64,000 nucleotides of DNA from Nautilus pompilius (lineage: Eukaryota; Mollusca; Cephalopoda; Nautilida; Nautilidae). Numbering within the stretch: the stretch's first letter is position 1; each line of letters begins with the position of its first letter. Shown here in pieces: positions 13,701-23,975 of the stretch. The notes under the pieces were generated by a model, which did no database searches, had not been told where the DNA came from, and saw only the letters and a program-made list of their open reading frames with translations. Location: positions 744,001 to 808,000 of the forward strand of contig JACATO010000309.1 of NCBI GenBank assembly GCA_018389105.1, in the 5' to 3' direction. The translations under genes were made by a program, and so were the position numbers.

Positions 13701-16700
13701 TTTGGTAATGTAGCATTTATGATGATAAGATTAGGTTAGTTCAGGCTTTTCCTACCACCTAATTATCAGTAATAGCTAGTAAACCTGCTTCAAAATTCCG
13801 TTGTCCTCCTCAGGATTTAATAAAGAACTATTCTGGGTCTGGAAATATTGGTGGTGATTTTATTTGCAGCTGATAAATATAAAGTTCCTTATTCTAACAA
13901 AAGGAGCTAAAAATTAAAACCATTGGTCAAAGAGCAACAAGGAAGTCAACTTATCAGCCAATAACAGATTGTGGATCTGAGACCAGTTTTCACCATAATG
14001 GCTGCAAACAACATCAAGACCAGTCTTCAGCATAAGCCCTGCTGGAACAAAGAGGTGATGATCACCCAGATGTAGATTTATTAGCCAGGTCTATTACTGA
14101 TGTGGTGGTGGAAAAAGTTGAAAACAACCCTCCTTATTTCAACAAAAAAGGGCTTTATGAATCAATTATGGACCAGACATAGAAGTTTTCAGAGTTGTTT
14201 AGGTTTGATACAAAGTTATATTAAAATCACTTCAAGTTCACAGTTGATACTTTGGGGAAATCAAAGAAAAATATGAATTGTGACCAAGACCTGCCAAGCA
14301 TCTGATACAGTGTGATAAACCAGAAATCCCCATCCTTCGGGTCAGATTTAGATTTCCTCTTGTAGCACGGATCAGGGTGCATGTGATCCCGAACTTTGGT
14401 ATATTTGACATAACTATAAATAAACCGCAAACTGTCAAAAATTTGGAAAAGCAAATTTGTATTGTTTGGTGCAAAAAATTAAACTATATAGATGCATTAT
14501 TGGAAATAATTATGGAAACGCACAAAGTATATGCACAAATAACGAATAATTGCAACTGAGAGACATATAATACATGCAATCAAAACATATTGATACAGAA
14601 AATATACAAAAACAGATACATGTAGGATGCTCTTGCTCTATATAGAGCATGACACCTTGTTTTCATGCTCCCATACAGGTTATTGATGTATTGCTGGAAT
14701 GTTGTTCCAAATATCCTGTTTTGCTTTCCACAATTCATCCAAGGTGTTAGCTTCCTGTTTGAATTTCTCAGTAGCCATATAACCCTATAAAGCTCAGTGA
14801 TGTTCAAATCAGGACTTTGCATAGGTCAAACCTCTCTTTATGTTCCAGATAGATGAAAGATGGTCTTCCTGAGAGAACAGCAAGATAGACAAGAACCTGC
14901 CTGTATCTGTTAGCAGTCGGTGTACCTTCAGTATTATGCCCTCAGCTGATGAAACCCCTACCTGGATTGGTCCACCTCCAATCTTCACTGTAGCTGCTGT
15001 TGTACTACTACTACTACTACCACCACCTGGTCTGCCTTGGACTCATCTGTAAAGGGAACCTTCTTTCAGGTTTAGTCTTGCTGCTTGCTTGTCTCTCTTC
15101 AGCAAAGGTTTTCAAGCAGCTACACATCCAGTGACACCACTTTGCACTAATTTGTATCCTACTATTCTCAAAGAAACATTAATACACATACCCACCTAGG
15201 TTATTTGCAAGATCTCTATTAGATCATTGTTTGTCATGTAGATAACATACCATGAGTTGCTTAACATCACTTTTTGAGACTTGAGGTTTGAAAGTAATAC
15301 TATCTTTGTGTATCCTCCTCAAAGTGTTGCACATAGTTCCTTCTGAAACATGATGTCAAACTGCAATCTGCTGCAATGAGTAGCTGTCTTTGATTTTTAT
15401 ATGCTTGACATGTAATTTTCCTTCTCAGAAACCATAGTAATGAACAAGTTCACCACACTACAATGATATCATTGCTTATACTTTAGTGTGGCACCTTCTG
15501 ACTGCTTGCATGACAACCAGTCACAGTGTTTCTATCAACACATAACCGTACTATGGAGAATTTCATTTTTACACAAGATGCAATTTTGTCATGTGTTATT
15601 TGCATTTTATATTGTTTTTCCATAATTATTTCCAATACTGTACATACTTCTTAAGTCTGATTTGTACCGTTCCATTTAGTTTTAGTGACGATTTGCCTGT
15701 TTACATCTTACCTGATACACACATCCTCGGTGGTGTGATGCAAAAGATTGGCCATCAGTTGTGACCATAATCAAGATTTTCATTTTTGAAAAAGTTTATT
15801 CGCAATAATAGGTAGTACCAAAAATGTCTATCATGCCCATGACAAGCTTCTTTAAATTTGGATGTATATTTTGTGAAAGACGCATGTAAAACTTGATGAG
15901 GCCACTTGCTCTATACACATTTTAAAGTCATCATTTGCTTGTAATTCCACTTATTCCAAATGATACATAGCAGCCTCATAAATGTCCTCTTCAAGTAGGT
16001 TTTGGAAGGATTGAATCTCTTTGGCTTGCTTATGAAAATCCTGAAACTGTTCTTAAAATTCCATCTGCAAAACAATGAAGCAGGAAGTATCCAACAGCTG
16101 CATTGATGATCATGTTAGTTTCTTTTTTTCTTCTGCATGTTTGTTCAACATTGTATGCCTTGTTCTGTATGACTGATTATGATAAGCAAAATATTAAAAA
16201 TCTTCGTGTCTGGTTACTTTGGGCTCCTGTATTGTCGCTTGTGGTGTCTTTTTTTTCATCTCTCTTACTCTGCAACCTAGCAGAGCGGCAGTCTATTGGT
16301 AATTTATTCTGTAACACTGCTTACCTGAGTTGGTTTCTTTTTTTGTTTCCAGCAATATTGGCGTGGAAAACTATACTAATGAAGTGCAATATTAGTCCGT
16401 GCCATTTGTTTTTCTCTGCATTTTTTTTAGAAGTTTTTATAAGAGGGACTGGGAGATTGTGCAGATGATTACACCCAGCATGTTTAATGCTTCTACTCTG
16501 TACTAGAACTCTGTGCTCTTGCAACCTTGATCATCTCTAATGCATCATTATGTGGCTGTTTAGTAAAAGTTATCAATGACAGAAATTAAATTGTGTAAAA
16601 AAAAGTAAAGATAAAACCTGTTTCCAATCAGGGAAGCAGGCTGACAATTACCACTAGAGGACTCTCTTAACCTTATTTTGAGGATGTTGGCATTAAACAT

Positions 16701-19700
16701 CTTAACAAGGTTTGTACTTCTCCTCTGTTTGCTTCTTGCTAACAGAGTAGGTTTACTTTTCAGTTAATGTTGCTCTTATTAAATACCATAAATTTCTAAA
16801 ACAATTGATATAGCATTTACACTTGGTTGTGTGAACTTATTGTTATGGTGGCAATGCATCTGATAGCCTCCAAATGTATGCTGTTTATTTTTTAAAAATT
16901 TATTATCAAAAGTCCAACAGGTCCACGTGGCATAAATGTCAATAATTTTTTTTCTTTATCCAAAGCATAAGCAATTTTTACAGTTATTTTCCCTATTAAA
17001 AAAAGCACAAATGTTAGTATTAGTAGGCAGTGGATGGCCAAATGCATAGAAGCCTAATCTGTTGAAGACTGATTTGATTCGGAAAACCTCACATACCATG
17101 GCCTTCTCAGTCTTCTGCTTGGATTTGACATTGAGTTTCTGATAGTTTTCTCCTATAGCTAAATAGAAGAGATCTAGTGAGCATTTTCCATTCCCTACAT
17201 AAAAAGTAACTCCCAGATCCCATGAGGTGCATGAATGGCAGTGCTTATCAGTGGTAACCATGGCACTAACCATCCTCATTACTTACATCTACAGCTGTAG
17301 ACAATGATATTTGTGGAGAGAGGAACCTGTCTTAGTGGCCATTTGTACAGAATGACCATCCACTTATAGCAACCATACAAAACTCCCAAACACCAAAAAT
17401 CTATGTAGAATACCCTTTAAACAGCAGCTACCCATCCAACATGGCCAGTGGTCACATAAATTGCTTCTGTATCAATCTATGCTACTCTACATAACAACCA
17501 TTACTTCCCAAAAATGTGAAATCAATCACCAAACTAATACTTTGGACAGTCAAAAACCTATGCAATTTTCTATAAAAGACTTTTGTCAATCCAATACAAA
17601 AGACTCTAAACACCTGTAGAAAATTCAAGAACAATCAACATACACAACAATGTGCACAAAGACCAAACAAATCATTCTTTCAATCAGTTGACCAATGAGA
17701 ATGTCAATGTATGATGTAATGCAAAACCAACTCATTTGCATTAATTAATTTTGTCGCAACTGTATTTTGAGTTTTAAAATTTATTTTCATATTTTTTGTT
17801 GCCATATGAATAAATTGCAGACAAAAGAAACTTTTAATGAAACTTGTTGTTGGGTAGTCTTCATCAACATCGCATAATACATGATCCACAATCACTCATT
17901 CACTCATCAACGCCCATTGAAACAAGCACTTGTATTTATTGCTCTCTTTTCTAATATTGCAATCATGGCTTTGAATGTCAATTCAGAAAAATTTGTTTGA
18001 CATCAGCCTTCTCTCTCTCAAAAAAAGATCTAAGTCAGGGGTGCACAACTTCTTTTCACTTGACATCTCCATCAGCGGGCCACAAAAGTTCTGCATCCTA
18101 AAAATTTTTTTATAGACTTACTCAAATCAATTTGTTATATAGAATTATTCTACCTACAAGGATGTCAGTTACAAAAAGAAAGGGTTGTGGTCAGTAGGAG
18201 ACATTGCAGTGCTTCTCTAATACCAACTGGTTAATGATGGGGTCCAATGAGGTGGTTGCAACTCTGAGCACTGCCTGCAGGTTATTTGTTAGGCTTGTTT
18301 GGAGGGGAGACTTGGTCATCTTCATTAAGGAAAATACTTGTTCACATATGTAAGTGCTTCCAAACATTGAGATCCATTTCTGTGCATTTGCAGTGATATT
18401 GGGAAACAGATGCTGGTCCAGGCCCTGATAGAATTGTAGGAGTGGCATCTCCCTGTGCTTACTCCTCATCACTGGAGTTCAATTACTTCCAGATGTACGT
18501 CACCAGGTACAGTTTCAGCATCCACAGAATGAATCTGCAAGTAGTCTGAATGCAGCCTGTTTGTTCCTGAACTGTCCAAACTGATGGTGAACACCTGCTG
18601 CAGGTCTTCAAGCACACAGCTGTGATGGCCCCAGCTGTAATGCTTGTGCAAAAAGGCATCTTGGCATGCTGGAAAGTGTGTCAGATTCCCTTTCTTTAAC
18701 TGGTTGGCAAAAAGTTTGTTTCATTTCAAATGCACAGACTGCCTCAAACAAGTTGCAAATCATCTTCCTCTCTCCCTGCAGTTTCAGGTTGAGATTATTC
18801 AAGTGTCCAGTGAGGTCTGTCAAAAAAGACAAAATCAGCAATCTAGTCAGCATCCTCCATGACTGAAGTGTCCTTTCCTCTTTGCTGTAAAAACAGCTTG
18901 ATTTCATTTCACAGAGCAAAAAAGTAGTTTCAAAACATTACCACAGCTCAGCCACGTCACTTGTGTGTGACAAAGAATGTCCCCATAAGCCGCACTGACA
19001 TCCTTCAGAAAAGACTGGAATTCTGTGATTTAGTGATCTTGAACGGATAAAATTAACAGTATATATATATGAGTCCATTATATCTTTGAATTTTAAATGT
19101 TTTTCCACACAATGCCTCCTGGTGAATTATGCAGTGGCAATCTTTTAGTTGTGCTGTGAGATCCGGTCATAGATGCCTCTTCAGACATCCGATAAAGCCA
19201 TTCGTCTCACCGATTGGTGAAGGGATGGGCAGATTTCGCGATAAGTTTAGCAATCCTGTAGCTGGCATTGGTAGCTGCCTACAACGACTCCTCTTTTCAA
19301 ACACGGTTTGTTGACACACCAGTTGCTTTTTCGAGACTTCTATCTTTTGCGTTCTGGTCTCACCTTGTAGATCACTAAGTTTTTGGTGTTTTGTTTTGCA
19401 ATGTCTTCGTAAATTATATTCTTTTCCCACTGCTACACATTCCAAACAGACAAGGCATGGGAAAGTGCCAGGACTTGATTTGTAAAAAAAAAAAATATAT
19501 ATATATAAAAAAAAGGACTTGGGTGTCCATTCTGGATTAAATTTCCTGGGCTCATGATCAACTTTTGTTGTTATACTCATACTTGGTTTTGACAAAAACA
19601 AGTTAGTTAGCATGTGGAGAAATAACATTTGCCTATTCAGGTTGTTGGCACCTGGCTTATCTAGAGAGAGGAGCCGAACTGGTGCGTGTCTGGTGCTTGG

Positions 19701-22700
19701 GTCACTGTCTCCACAAGTACCTTTTGCTGACTGCCTGCCCATGAGGTGCAGCGGGTGGCAGTTCCGAGTTTTGTCAGGCAGAACATCCCAGCGGCGTTAG
19801 CCAATGGCAACACGACCTCGAATGCATCAGCATGAGTCATCACTGTGGCAATAGTATGCGATGGATAGTGAGTAAACGAGCACATTGATTGGTGGGCCGT
19901 ATGTTGCACACTCCCCGATCTAAGTGATAAGAACGCATGATCACCAAGGACTGACTTTGTGTACGTTGCTGAGAAGCTAAATTTATTATTACACACTTTT
20001 TAAAATAAATTGTAAAAAAGGGCTTTTTATCTTCTCTTTTGAAAAAAAAAGCTGCACTGGTAATAATACAAATTAAATGCACCATTAAGTGTGTATACAT
20101 CCAAATTGTACATTCACACCTTTAGCTGAAGAAAGTAAAATGGCCACCACTTAACTTGTGCAAAAAGGTCACCTGTCAAGAAAGGCCTCAATTGCTGTTT
20201 CTTTGGTTGGGCATTATACACAGGTTTGACTGCATTTATATAAAACCCAAGTGTATTCATTTAAGATGTTTTTTTTCTTCATCCCTACACTTTGTTAACA
20301 CACTAAAAACACATGCACGCATTCAGAATGACCTTTTGTTCACAGAAATTAAGCTGCCTCACATCAACTTTCTCTATGCCAGTCCTCTTTCCCTTGCTGC
20401 CAGCTTCAGATTGTTGCCACAAACCCACTATTGATTTTTTTGCTGACGTTTATTTTTTAGCCAAGACCAGATAGCAGATCATAAACGATAATCAGTCAGC
20501 CTGCATCCAATCGCTAAACTTAACCACCACAAAATCGCTCTTGTTAATAAAATAAACAGGACACAAGAATGCTGCTGCCATGTATAGTAACAGGAAGGGA
20601 AAAAAATCAACTGTAGATAAAAACCAGGGCTGAGAACATGCAGCTGGCAAAAGTTTGTGAACAATCACTGTTCAATAAACCGAGGTAGATTTGTTTTTAG
20701 TTACTATTCTATAACAAAATAAAGCGAAAATCCCAATGTGTTATTAAACAGCATTTCGAGCATGAGTAAATAAGAGTTTTGCTGCTGTTTAGTGAACATT
20801 CAGGTCAGTCAATAAAAAGCCTCATTATAATCAACATTTGTTACATTCTACAGTAACATCATCATGCAGTGGTCCAGTCCCCAAAAACACTTATCACTGT
20901 TGCCTTTTCTTTATGGAGAATTGGTCATACAGTAATTTTTTTTAAAGGTTTTCCAGTGTATGAAACTGTATAACTTACCAGCCTCATTCAGAATTTCACA
21001 AAACTTCCAGGCTGTGACAGATGTCAATTCACTTGGCTTTGCTACAACAGTATTGCCGACTGCAATGGCAGGTGCAATTTTGAATGTGAGGAGGTACAGT
21101 GGAAGATTCCAAGGAGAGATCACTCCAACAACCCCAACTGGCATCTTTACAGTGTAGTTCACAGCATTTGCTGCATCCATCACATTACAGCTAAAACAAA
21201 AAAGAGGAGGAATCGCCATCACATTAGTGATGTAGAGACTACCTTCCAAATTAAAAACACAGTAATCTGATGAAATGAGAAGTTAATTAAGATAACTCAT
21301 CAAGGAGACAAATCCAGGAGTACAGAACCATGGGACAGTATTTTTGGAGGTCACATTTAAGGATAAATCATATCTAATAAATAGGTTGGTTATCTGCTTA
21401 GAGTTTAAGTGATTTAATAAAATTATTGTTATCAAGGATCTATGTTGCAAATCATATAGTGGATTGTGTGTGTAACTAGTAAATAAGGGCTGGCAGGTGT
21501 TTGTTTTTTTTACCCTTTGTAAACATTTTTAAAACAAGAAACAGCCACCATTGCTGTATTGGGGCACTCAGGACTCGTAACATTCAAGGTAACTGGCAAG
21601 TAGAAAGTAAACTTTCAGGGGTCTTTTTGAAAACATCATTTGGTGAAATGACCATTAGTTTGTTTATACCACAAGGCTCCAAAATGGCCCTAATGCAAGT
21701 TAATTCTTTGTCAGAGAAAATGTAGTTTTCATACTTATTTCATATGCCCGACGGTAAATCTAGCTACTTGCCTTTTTATTTATCTATCTATTTTTTTACT
21801 TCAATTATTAATAAAAACTGATCAACTTACAAATTCAAGTCATGCAATACACATGAAGCAAAGAATCTGAAATTATGTACGGCTCTAGGAATGTCCACTG
21901 ACTTTGCCAACCATACAGGCTTTCCCTGGTCACTGGATTCTAGATCTGCAAATTCCTGTAGTCGACTTTCCAGTAGGTCAGCAGCTTTGTTCAGCAATCT
22001 AGATCTCTCTCCTAAAGGTGTTGCTGACCATCTGAGCAGAAAAAAGGGACAGTATTAGCTTATCTGCCTATTAATGTTATTTTTTAAATTTCTAATTAAA
22101 TAAATAGTAAAAATGTGTCATGCTTAGAATTTAAAAATGTTTTTTTTTTTTTTTATTGTCAAGTAAGTTATACAGACAGCACAGGAATCCAGGTATAGTA
22201 GTGAAAACAAATTTTAAAATTATCTCTCTCTCTCTCCATCTCCATCTCTCCCTTCCTCTCTCTCTCTCTCCATCTCCATCTCTCCCTCCTCTCTCTCTCT
22301 CTCCATCTCCATCTCTCCCTTCCCCTCTCTCTCTCTCCATCTCTCCCTTCCTCTCTCTCTCTCCATCTCCATCTCCATCTCTCCCTTCCTCTCCATCTCC
22401 ATCTCCATCTCTCCCACACACAAAAGCATTTTAAATAAACTCTAATCAAATTTACGAGTTAGGAAGGACAAAGCATTTGGTGTCACAGAATTAGGATTAG
22501 ATATTCCTCATAATTCAAGGTACAATATGTGTTTGTGTGTGTGAATTATTGTCAATTATCTCACACCCATAGATATATCCAAGCCTCCCCCTCCCCCCTC
22601 CAAGACTTGGAGCGGTTATGAAGTTTACTCAGCTCCATTACGGGCTACTATTTTTTATAGACTTTTCGGCGATTGAATCGAAGAATAAGCAGAAGAAACA

Positions 22701-23738
22701 ATCTGTAAATAACATTTTCGCGAGATGAACAAAAGGATAAAAACGCTAAGTGCCCGCGTATTCTGCATTCCAGCCGGCGACTCGCTTTCGTTAGCAAAGT
22801 GACGTCACCGCGATCGGCGGCCGAATCAGGTGTCATGGCGGCAAATACAGACGGGTATGGCCTGGTGGGGACGCGATCTGAGGCTCGTGGGAGCGACCAG
22901 ACAGTCGCGGCGATGTGGAGGGTAACTATAATCATACAGTTTACTGTCTTCTTTCATTCACATTTATTTTTCTAGTACCGCTAAGGGGGTTTTTCTCTAG
23001 CGAGTCCCTCACAAGAGCCATGGCGACCGAAGACAGAGCTTCTCAGGAGATAGTAACCCCTTCTCCGACCCCCACCCGAGTAGTAGTGCGGTGGAGGGGG
23101 GGGGGGTGATGTCGACAGGCTTTTTTTGTTGATTGGTTGAATTTCGAAACGAAACAAAAGCAACCAGTGAATAAGTTTAAGTATCCCGCACCGCTTCCTT
23201 TTCTCGTAGACATCCATGGCCGCGTTTCAGCTGGTAACTATGGTGCGTTTCGGAAATCGTGAGTTGCCCTGTTCCCAGCCGACGACCACGCGGCTGTTCA
23301 AGGTTAATACGATTGATTATGGTATCTGGGGGGGGGGACGCGCGAAATGGGATACGTCACGTGTCGCAGAACGGACAGGCAGCAGCTGCCCTACGACCCG
23401 GATGAGCTGCTGTCCCACCCTCTGGTCGTCAGGGCCAACTGGCCTTTCTCCAGTCGCAGGGGACCAAGGCTAACCCTTCCCACTCCGCGCTTCCCCCGAT
23501 CAAACAATAATGAAGCAGACCTTCGCACTTTAAAAATGAACGACGAGGAAAGAGAGGGGATCACCACTCACTGTTCAAAGGCCGCCTCCGCTGCCCTCAC
23601 CGCCCTGTCCACTTCGGCGACCCCGCTGTCCGGCACCTCGGCCCACACTCGACCAGTGGCCGGGTTGTAGCTGTCGAGATGGCTCGTCGTTTCCTCGAAC
23701 CGACCGTCGATGAAGTTCTGTAGTCTCATGCACGCCAT
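4750..23738 (-). CDS. ALDH8A1: 2-aminomuconic semialdehyde dehydrogenase-type aldehyde dehydrogenase, ALDH8A1
   Basis: ALDH8A1 is a cytosolic NAD-dependent dehydrogenase that oxidises 2-aminomuconate semialdehyde in kynurenine breakdown and was earlier described as a retinal dehydrogenase. Ten exons join in frame: 23738-23572, 22031-21831, 21190-20979, 13665-13499, 10796-10726, 10080-9976, 9644-9473, 7446-7333, 6460-6365 and 4896-4750. They give about 483 residues against 487 in human. All introns are GT..AG. Motifs seen are SPWNLPLYL for the fold, FTGGTATA at the cofactor site, the general-base Glu at about 249 (SLE before LGGKN), the catalytic Cys at about 283 in [18 protein letters not shown], and [16 protein letters not shown] near the end. 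The chosen Met aligns with the family start; Met4 is an alternative. Intron 3 (7.3 kb) is full of transposons. The C-terminus ends ICIKL. Confidence 0.95.
5480..5690 (-). pseudogene. Possible degraded retrocopy in ALDH8A1 intron 9
   Basis: On the minus strand this piece keeps short coding-like runs in shifting frames. They include a charged segment ([15 protein letters not shown]) and a basic tail ([16 protein letters not shown] followed by a stop), which looks like the end of a small basic protein such as a ribosomal protein. Several stops interrupt it. I cannot name the parent gene and no introns or poly(A) tail are clear, so this is weak. Confidence 0.25.
8096..8155. repeat. Single end of the MITE-like family (intron 7 of ALDH8A1)
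   Basis: The sequence TTAATTCAGGTTTTTCTCACC followed by AATAAAACTAGTTAATAAATCTAC closely matches the terminal repeats of the element at 13734-14129. I could not find the matching second end nearby, so this copy seems truncated or badly decayed. Confidence 0.4.
11560..12250 (-). mobile_element. Decayed Tc1-like transposon in ALDH8A1 intron 4
   Basis: Minus-strand frames show Tc1-family transposase fragments in the right order. A block [12 protein letters not shown] (family VLFSDESRFSL, with a catalytic Asp) lies near 12050, a [18 protein letters not shown] block (family SPDLNPIEHLWDMLGRRI, with the last acid of the DDE triad) near 11730-11670, and a [16 protein letters not shown] tail near 11610. 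Frameshifts and stops are many. I could not place the terminal inverted repeats, so the borders are approximate. Confidence 0.7.
13734..14129. mobile_element. MITE-like element with ~55-bp terminal inverted repeats
   Basis: The left arm (about 13734-13788, GTTAGTTCAGGCTTTTCC... AGTAAACCTGC) is an imperfect inverse of the right arm (about 14072-14129, GTAGATTTATTAGCC... AAAACAACC). Both arms share the TCAGTAATAG core in inverse orientation. There is no ORF between them, so this looks like a ~400-bp non-autonomous element. A related single arm lies at 8096-8155. I could not confirm a target duplication, so the superfamily is open. Confidence 0.5.
14495..15640 (-). mobile_element. Tc1-like transposon with 24-bp terminal inverted repeats
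   Basis: The ends at 14495-14518 (CATTATTGGAAATAATTATG...) and 15617-15640 are inverse copies differing at one position (CATTATTGG against CAGTATTGG). TA follows the right end at 15641-15642; the left flank is TG, a mutated TA. The minus strand encodes transposase remnants: a helix-turn-helix-like N-terminal part around 15420-15300 and the C-terminal block [17 protein letters not shown] (family SPDLNPIENLW, with the last catalytic acid) at 14822-14770. Stops and shifts make it non-autonomous. It lies in ALDH8A1 intron 3. Confidence 0.85.
15740..16080 (-). pseudogene. hAT transposase C-terminal fragment
   Basis: The minus strand reads [20 protein letters not shown] and then [12 protein letters not shown], a stop, and TFSKMK. 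This matches the start of the hAT dimerisation domain seen in the two larger hAT copies ([12 protein letters not shown]). The rest of the element is not recognisable and no termini were found. It lies directly next to the Tc1-like element, which may have inserted into or beside an older hAT. Confidence 0.65.
18036..19917 (-). mobile_element. Second hAT transposon, internally deleted, with perfect target duplication
   Basis: The left end begins CAGGGGTGCACAAC at 18036. The right end, read inward on the minus strand from 19917, is CGGGGAGTGTGCAAC, a decayed inverse match. The flanks are a perfect 8-bp duplication, ATCTAAGT, at 18028-18035 and 19918-19925. At 1882 bp it is shorter than the copy at 1338-4020. 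The lost part includes most of the catalytic core near 19030-19130. It sits in intron 3 of ALDH8A1. Confidence 0.9.
18191..19700 (-). pseudogene. hAT transposase remnants (BED finger and dimerisation domain)
   Basis: The N-terminal piece (about 19600-19167) has a BED-type zinc site, [19 protein letters not shown] followed by KTKH. The C-terminal piece (18472-18191) has [20 protein letters not shown]. Between them 18919-18608 keeps fragments such as [17 protein letters not shown], which aligns with the DHLNTLNKNLQGKDQ part of the first hAT copy. The two copies are thus relatives but not recent duplicates. Frames are broken throughout. Confidence 0.8.
22222..22412. repeat. CT-rich simple repeat, (TCTCTC)n with CCATCT units
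   Basis: About 190 bases of almost pure pyrimidine on the plus strand alternate TCTCTC runs with CCATCT and CCTTCC units. Open frames through it on both strands are low-complexity artefacts. It lies about 200 bp upstream of ALDH8A1 exon 2, within intron 1. Confidence 0.9.
22835..22921 (+). CDS. Candidate orphan first exon, plus strand
   Basis: An ATG 27 bases after the CRE opens 29 codons (starting [14 protein letters not shown]) that run to a good donor, AGG|GTAACT. The Met context (GTCATGG) is favourable. Possible follow-on exons with acceptor and donor are 23211-23234 (after CTCGTAG) and 23279-23302 (after CCCAG), both in phase, but none matches a family I recognise. It could be a small gene, an antisense or non-coding first exon, or chance in GC-rich DNA. 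Confidence 0.25.
23347..23475 (+). CDS. Unrecognised ORF in the GC-rich island
   Basis: This frame starts [20 protein letters not shown] and continues with [14 protein letters not shown], a composition that looks protein-like. The open frame goes on to 23670, but past 23572 it is antisense to ALDH8A1 exon 1 and there it is a shadow. No known family comes to mind. It may be an exon of the same unknown transcript as 22835-22921 or chance. Confidence 0.2.
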
Positions 23739-23975
23739 CGCCCCGCTCTCCGAGAAGCGATCAGATCGCTGACGGAAGCGACGTCTGTCGGCCGGCTTTG
23801 GCGGACTTTCTGGGGTCGTGGTGGCAGTTGGACCGATTGGGCTTTCGCTTCGAGATTTCTCTTTTAACAGAAGACAACACAGTAAATCGTGGATAGAAAA
23901 CCACATGTGGAACGAGGTCTAGAAGCCGTTTTCTCCCTTTTATCTTCACCTGTCGGTCGGTCGGTGAGCGGACCA

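Larger units (their letters stand above)
22600..23500. promoter_or_regulatory. GC/CpG-rich island in ALDH8A1 intron 1
   Basis: Base composition changes sharply from AT-rich to CpG-rich here. It includes a perfect CRE, TGACGTCA, at 22800-22807, a further ACGTCACGTG at 23352-23361, and several GT/AG splice-like sites on the plus strand. Together with exon 1 of ALDH8A1 (23572-23738) it forms one broad promoter-like region. Plus-strand transcription from it is an inference. Confidence 0.5.

Noticed and set aside
16103-16468. 121-codon hydrophobic plus-strand ORF
   Set aside because: It looks like a membrane protein, but it is isolated in an intron, T-rich, without splice or promoter signals and without any family motif; T-rich DNA gives such frames by chance.
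22131-22449. Overlapping ORFs of 69-96 codons on both strands
   Set aside because: They are translations of the CT-rich simple repeat and have no protein-like composition.
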